A stretch of 9,028 nucleotides of DNA, from contig JAHDBO010000068.1 of NCBI GenBank assembly GCA_020630355.1, positions 1 to 9,028 of the forward strand, read 5' to 3'. Shown piece after piece: positions 6,117 through 9,028 of the stretch. The notes under the pieces are model-generated. The model was given only the letters and a program-made list of their open reading frames with translations. It made no database searches and was not told the origin of the DNA. Positions within the stretch are counted from its first letter, which is position 1. Every line of letters begins with the position of its first letter. Made by a program: the position numbers and the translations under genes. The DNA is from Saprospiraceae bacterium (GTDB taxonomy: Bacteria; Bacteroidota; Bacteroidia; Chitinophagales; Saprospiraceae).

Positions 6117-8933
6117 ATGCCGAAAGATGATTCAATTAAATCAGTCCTAATCATCGGTAGTGGACCTATTATTATCGGTCAAGCCTGTGAATTCGATTAC
6201 TCTGGTTCTCAAGCTTCCCGCTCCCTTCGAGAAGAAGGAATCGAAGTCACCCTCATCAATTCTAATCCTGCAACTATTATGACCGATCCTGTTACGGCAG
6301 ATCATGTCTATCTGTTGCCCTTGACGGTGGAGAGTATCGAGCAAATTTTGCAAGAGCGCCAAATCGACGCTGTATTACCTACTATGGGAGGCCAGACAGC
6401 TTTGAACCTAGCGATTCAAGCGGGTGAGCGAGGGGTGTGGGAGAAGTACAACGTCCGCTTAATTGGCGTTGATTTAGAAGCGATTGAACTCGCCGAGAAC
6501 CGTGAGAAATTTCGGAAATTGATGGTTGAAATAGGGATGCAAGTTGCTCCTTCCTATATCGCTAACTCCTATTTAGAAGGAAAAGAAGCTGCCCAAAAAA
6601 TTGGTTTCCCTTTAGTAATTCGCCCTTCGTATACCTTGGGTGGAGCAGGAGGCGGATTTGTGATGCATCCAGAGGATTTTGATGAGGCATTGAAGCGTGG
6701 TTTAAATTTTTCTCCTACACACGAAGTTCTTGTAGAAAAGGCTGTTTTGGGGTGGAAGGAATATGAGCTGGAATTGCTTCGAGATTCTAATGATAACGTC
6801 GTTATTATCTGTACGGTAGAGAATCTTGACCCGATGGGGATTCACACTGGAGACAGTATCACGGTAGCTCCAGCGATGACCCTCTCAGATACGGCATACC
6901 AACGCATGCGTAATGATGCGATGTTGATGATGCGTTCTTTAGGGAACTTTGCAGGTGGTTGCAATGTACAATTTGCGATTAATCCAGAAAATGAAGAATT
7001 AATCGCCATAGAGATTAATCCTAGGGTTTCTCGTTCTTCAGCTTTGGCATCCAAAGCAACGGGTTATCCCATTGCTAAGATTGCTGCCAAATTAGCGATT
7101 GGTTACACTTTGGATGAGTTGAAAAATCAAATCACTAAAACGACTTCTGCTTATTTTGAGCCGACGCTGGATTATGTGATTGTAAAAATGCCACGTTGGA
7201 ACTTTGACAAGTTCCAAGGTTCTGATAATACGCTTGGCTTACAGATGAAATCGGTAGGTGAGGTGATGGCAATTGGTCGCAACTTCCTAGAAGCGATGCA
7301 AAAAGCTTGTCAATCTCAAGAGAATAATCGAATGGGGCTAGGAGCGGATAAGAAAGAATGGATTCGCACCAAGGATATTTTGGAACGCCTAGAAAAGGCG
7401 AGCGATGATAGAATATATCGTTTGAAAGACGCCCTACGCCTTGGCGTACCTTCCAAGACCATTCAAAAATTGACCAAAATTGACCCTTGGTATATACAAC
7501 AAATCAAGCGTTTGGTCAAAATGGAAGAGCGTTTGATGCGCTTCAACGTAGCAGAGGATATTCCAAAAGATTTCTTGAGAGAGTTGAAGGAAGTAGGATA
7601 TTCTGATGCTCAAATTGCTTGGGTATTGCGTATTAAAGAACGAGAAGTCACCCAGTATCGAAAGAACTTAGGTATTCGTCGTACGTATAAAATGGTGGAT
7701 ACTTGTGCTGCGGAGTTTGAGGCACAAACACCTTATTTCTACTCTACTTTCGATGATGAAAACGAGAGTATTCCTACAGATAACAAAAAAATAATCGTAC
7801 TAGGTTCTGGACCAAATCGCATTGGTCAAGGAATTGAGTTCGACTACTGTTGCGTTCATGGTTTGATGGCAATCAAGGAAGCAGGATACGAATCTATCAT
7901 GATTAACTGCAACCCTGAAACGGTTTCTACCGATTTCGATATTGCGGATAAACTCTACTTCGAGCCTGTATTCTGGGAACACATCGAGGAGATTATCGAA
8001 CTGGAAAAACCAGAAGGAATCATTGTACAGCTAGGTGGACAAACGGCTTTGAAACTAGCGGAGACTTTCAGTAAGCGTGGCATCAAAATCTTCGGAACAA
8101 GCTACGAGTCCTTAGATTTAGCAGAAAATCGTGGGGCATTCTCTGACTTGTTGAAAGAACTGAATATCCCATATCCAAAATACGGTTCGGCGGTTGATGC
8201 AGATGAGGCATTACATATAGCAAATAAGGTTGGCTATCCAGTGCTTGTTCGTCCATCCTATGTACTAGGAGGGCAACGGATGAGAATTGTCATCAATGAT
8301 GAAGAATTAGAAGAGAGTGTTTTGAATATTTTGAAACATATCCCAGATAATAATATTCTAATAGACCAATTCTTGGAACGGGCTAAAGAAGCAGAGATTG
8401 ATGCCATCTGCGATGGAGAAGATGTACACATCATGGGTATCATGGAGCATATCGAACCAGCGGGTATCCACTCTGGTGATAGTTCGGCGGTGTTACCAAC
8501 TTATAGCTTATCGGAAGAAGCGATTAGCACGATGATTAAGTACACGAAGATGTTGGCATTCGCTTTGAATATCAAAGGGCTGATTAATATCCAGTTTGCT
8601 ATCAAAGACGATAAAGTGTACGTCATCGAAGCCAATCCAAGGGCTTCCCGTACAACGCCATTTATTGCGAAGGCTTATGGAGTACCGTTTTTGAAAATTG
8701 CCACCCACATCATGTTGGATAATAAAAAATTGAAAGATTTTGATATTAAACCACAGATGGAAGGCTATGCTATCAAAGTGCCTGTATTCTCATTCAATAA
8801 ATTCCCGAACGTAGACAAACGCCTAGGGCCAGAGATGAAGTCCACAGGAGAAATGATTCGTTTCATCAAGGATTTGGACGACCCATTCTTCAGAGAATTG
8901 GATAGAAATCGTTCTAGATATTTGTATAGATAG
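6117..8933 (+). CDS. carB: Carbamoyl-phosphate synthase large subunit, short form without allosteric domain
   Basis: The 938-residue large subunit makes carbamoyl phosphate from bicarbonate, two ATP and ammonia supplied by the CarA glutaminase, feeding pyrimidine and arginine synthesis. Two homologous ATP-grasp halves are complete. The first (about 1-400) has GSGPIIIGQACEFDYSGSQA, Arg129, Arg169, Glu215, GIHTGDS (His243) and the EINPRVSRSSALASKATGYP metal site (Glu299, Asn301), with numbering that coincides with the E. coli enzyme. A helical oligomerization-type region (about 405-550) follows. The second half has GSGPNRIGQGIEFDYCCVH, VRPSYVLGGQ (Arg712), GIHSGDS (His785) and EANPRASRTTPF (Glu838, Asn840). 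The protein stops after GPEMKSTGEM with a short FFRELDRNRSRYLYR tail. The roughly 135-residue MGS-like domain that binds UMP and ornithine in E. coli is missing. I recall similarly short CarB proteins in other Bacteroidota, so this looks native. carA is not in the window. Confidence 0.96.
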   Translation: MPKDDSIKSVLIIGSGPIIIGQACEFDYSGSQASRSLREEGIEVTLINSNPATIMTDPVTADHVYLLPLTVESIEQILQERQIDAVLPTMGGQTALNLAIQAGERGVWEKYNVRLIGVDLEAIELAENREKFRKLMVEIGMQVAPSYIANSYLEGKEAAQKIGFPLVIRPSYTLGGAGGGFVMHPEDFDEALKRGLNFSPTHEVLVEKAVLGWKEYELELLRDSNDNVVIICTVENLDPMGIHTGDSITVAPAMTLSDTAYQRMRNDAMLMMRSLGNFAGGCNVQFAINPENEELIAIEINPRVSRSSALASKATGYPIAKIAAKLAIGYTLDELKNQITKTTSAYFEPTLDYVIVKMPRWNFDKFQGSDNTLGLQMKSVGEVMAIGRNFLEAMQKACQSQENNRMGLGADKKEWIRTKDILERLEKASDDRIYRLKDALRLGVPSKTIQKLTKIDPWYIQQIKRLVKMEERLMRFNVAEDIPKDFLRELKEVGYSDAQIAWVLRIKEREVTQYRKNLGIRRTYKMVDTCAAEFEAQTPYFYSTFDDENESIPTDNKKIIVLGSGPNRIGQGIEFDYCCVHGLMAIKEAGYESIMINCNPETVSTDFDIADKLYFEPVFWEHIEEIIELEKPEGIIVQLGGQTALKLAETFSKRGIKIFGTSYESLDLAENRGAFSDLLKELNIPYPKYGSAVDADEALHIANKVGYPVLVRPSYVLGGQRMRIVINDEELEESVLNILKHIPDNNILIDQFLERAKEAEIDAICDGEDVHIMGIMEHIEPAGIHSGDSSAVLPTYSLSEEAISTMIKYTKMLAFALNIKGLINIQFAIKDDKVYVIEANPRASRTTPFIAKAYGVPFLKIATHIMLDNKKLKDFDIKPQMEGYAIKVPVFSFNKFPNVDKRLGPEMKSTGEMIRFIKDLDDPFFRELDRNRSRYLYR

Positions 8934-8938
8934 AGTTA

Positions 8939-9006
8939 GGTAGTTTCAACGGTCTATTTTATCAAACTAGGTCATTGAAGCTACTAAAACTACTGAACCA
9001 GTTTTA
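8939..9006 (+). terminator. Weak terminator-like hairpins after carB
   Basis: GGTAGTTTCAA at 8939-8949 can pair with TTGAAGCTACT at 8975-8985 (11 bp with two G-U pairs, 25-base loop). Just after it TAAAACT at 8985-8991 pairs with AGTTTTA at 9000-9006. Neither has a GC-rich stem plus a clean T run, so assignment as the carB terminator is tentative. No coding sequence or remnant of the missing CarB domain is visible from 8937 to 9028. Confidence 0.25.
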
Positions 9007-9028
9007 TTTGCTCAAATTCACTCAAAAT

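Noticed and set aside
6147..8708. Several minus-strand open frames of 60-71 codons inside carB
   Set aside because: They are shadows of a highly conserved gene, and their translations show no domain-like pattern.

Overview
The window looks like chromosome from a member of the Bacteroidota, perhaps a Saprospira/Lewinella-type lineage. This is inferred, not proven. The clues are AT-rich spacers, starts preceded by A-rich sequence instead of a Shine-Dalgarno, a TATATTTG box of the Bacteroidota -7 type (TAnnTTTG) before carB, a sigma factor paired with a single-span TPR protein, a lipoprotein with a CHAT domain, and a CarB that stops before the usual C-terminal regulatory domain. Six protein-coding genes fill almost the whole window. 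I see no RNA genes, insertion sequences or CRISPR, and no gene-free stretch over 300 bases.

Left part (1-2528, + strand): a leader with a 12-bp inverted repeat precedes three tightly packed genes that probably form one operon. These are an ECF-like RNA polymerase sigma factor, a membrane protein with a cytoplasmic head and extracytoplasmic TPR-like tail (a likely partner or regulator of the sigma factor), and an unrecognised 326-residue protein whose N-terminus resembles a cold-shock/OB fold.

Middle (2531-5494, - strand): a 987-residue lipoprotein-like protein made of TPR-like helical repeats followed by a CHAT (caspase-like) domain with an intact His848/Cys896 pair. It converges on the operon with a gap of only 2 bp. 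Terminator-like hairpins for each direction lie inside the end of the opposite gene, so the two transcripts should overlap as antisense. The sigma factor, membrane TPR protein and CHAT lipoprotein may form one signalling module, in which an envelope signal is sensed by TPR surfaces, relayed to transcription and executed by a protease-like domain. The sequence shows proximity and domain logic only, not function.

Right part (5649-9028, + strand): housekeeping nucleotide metabolism. A MazG-type nucleotide pyrophosphohydrolase with a complete metal-binding motif is followed, after a 129-bp spacer with a promoter-like box, by carB, the large subunit of carbamoyl-phosphate synthase (pyrimidine and arginine synthesis). 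carA is not in the window. CarB has both ATP-grasp halves but no C-terminal allosteric (MGS-like) domain.
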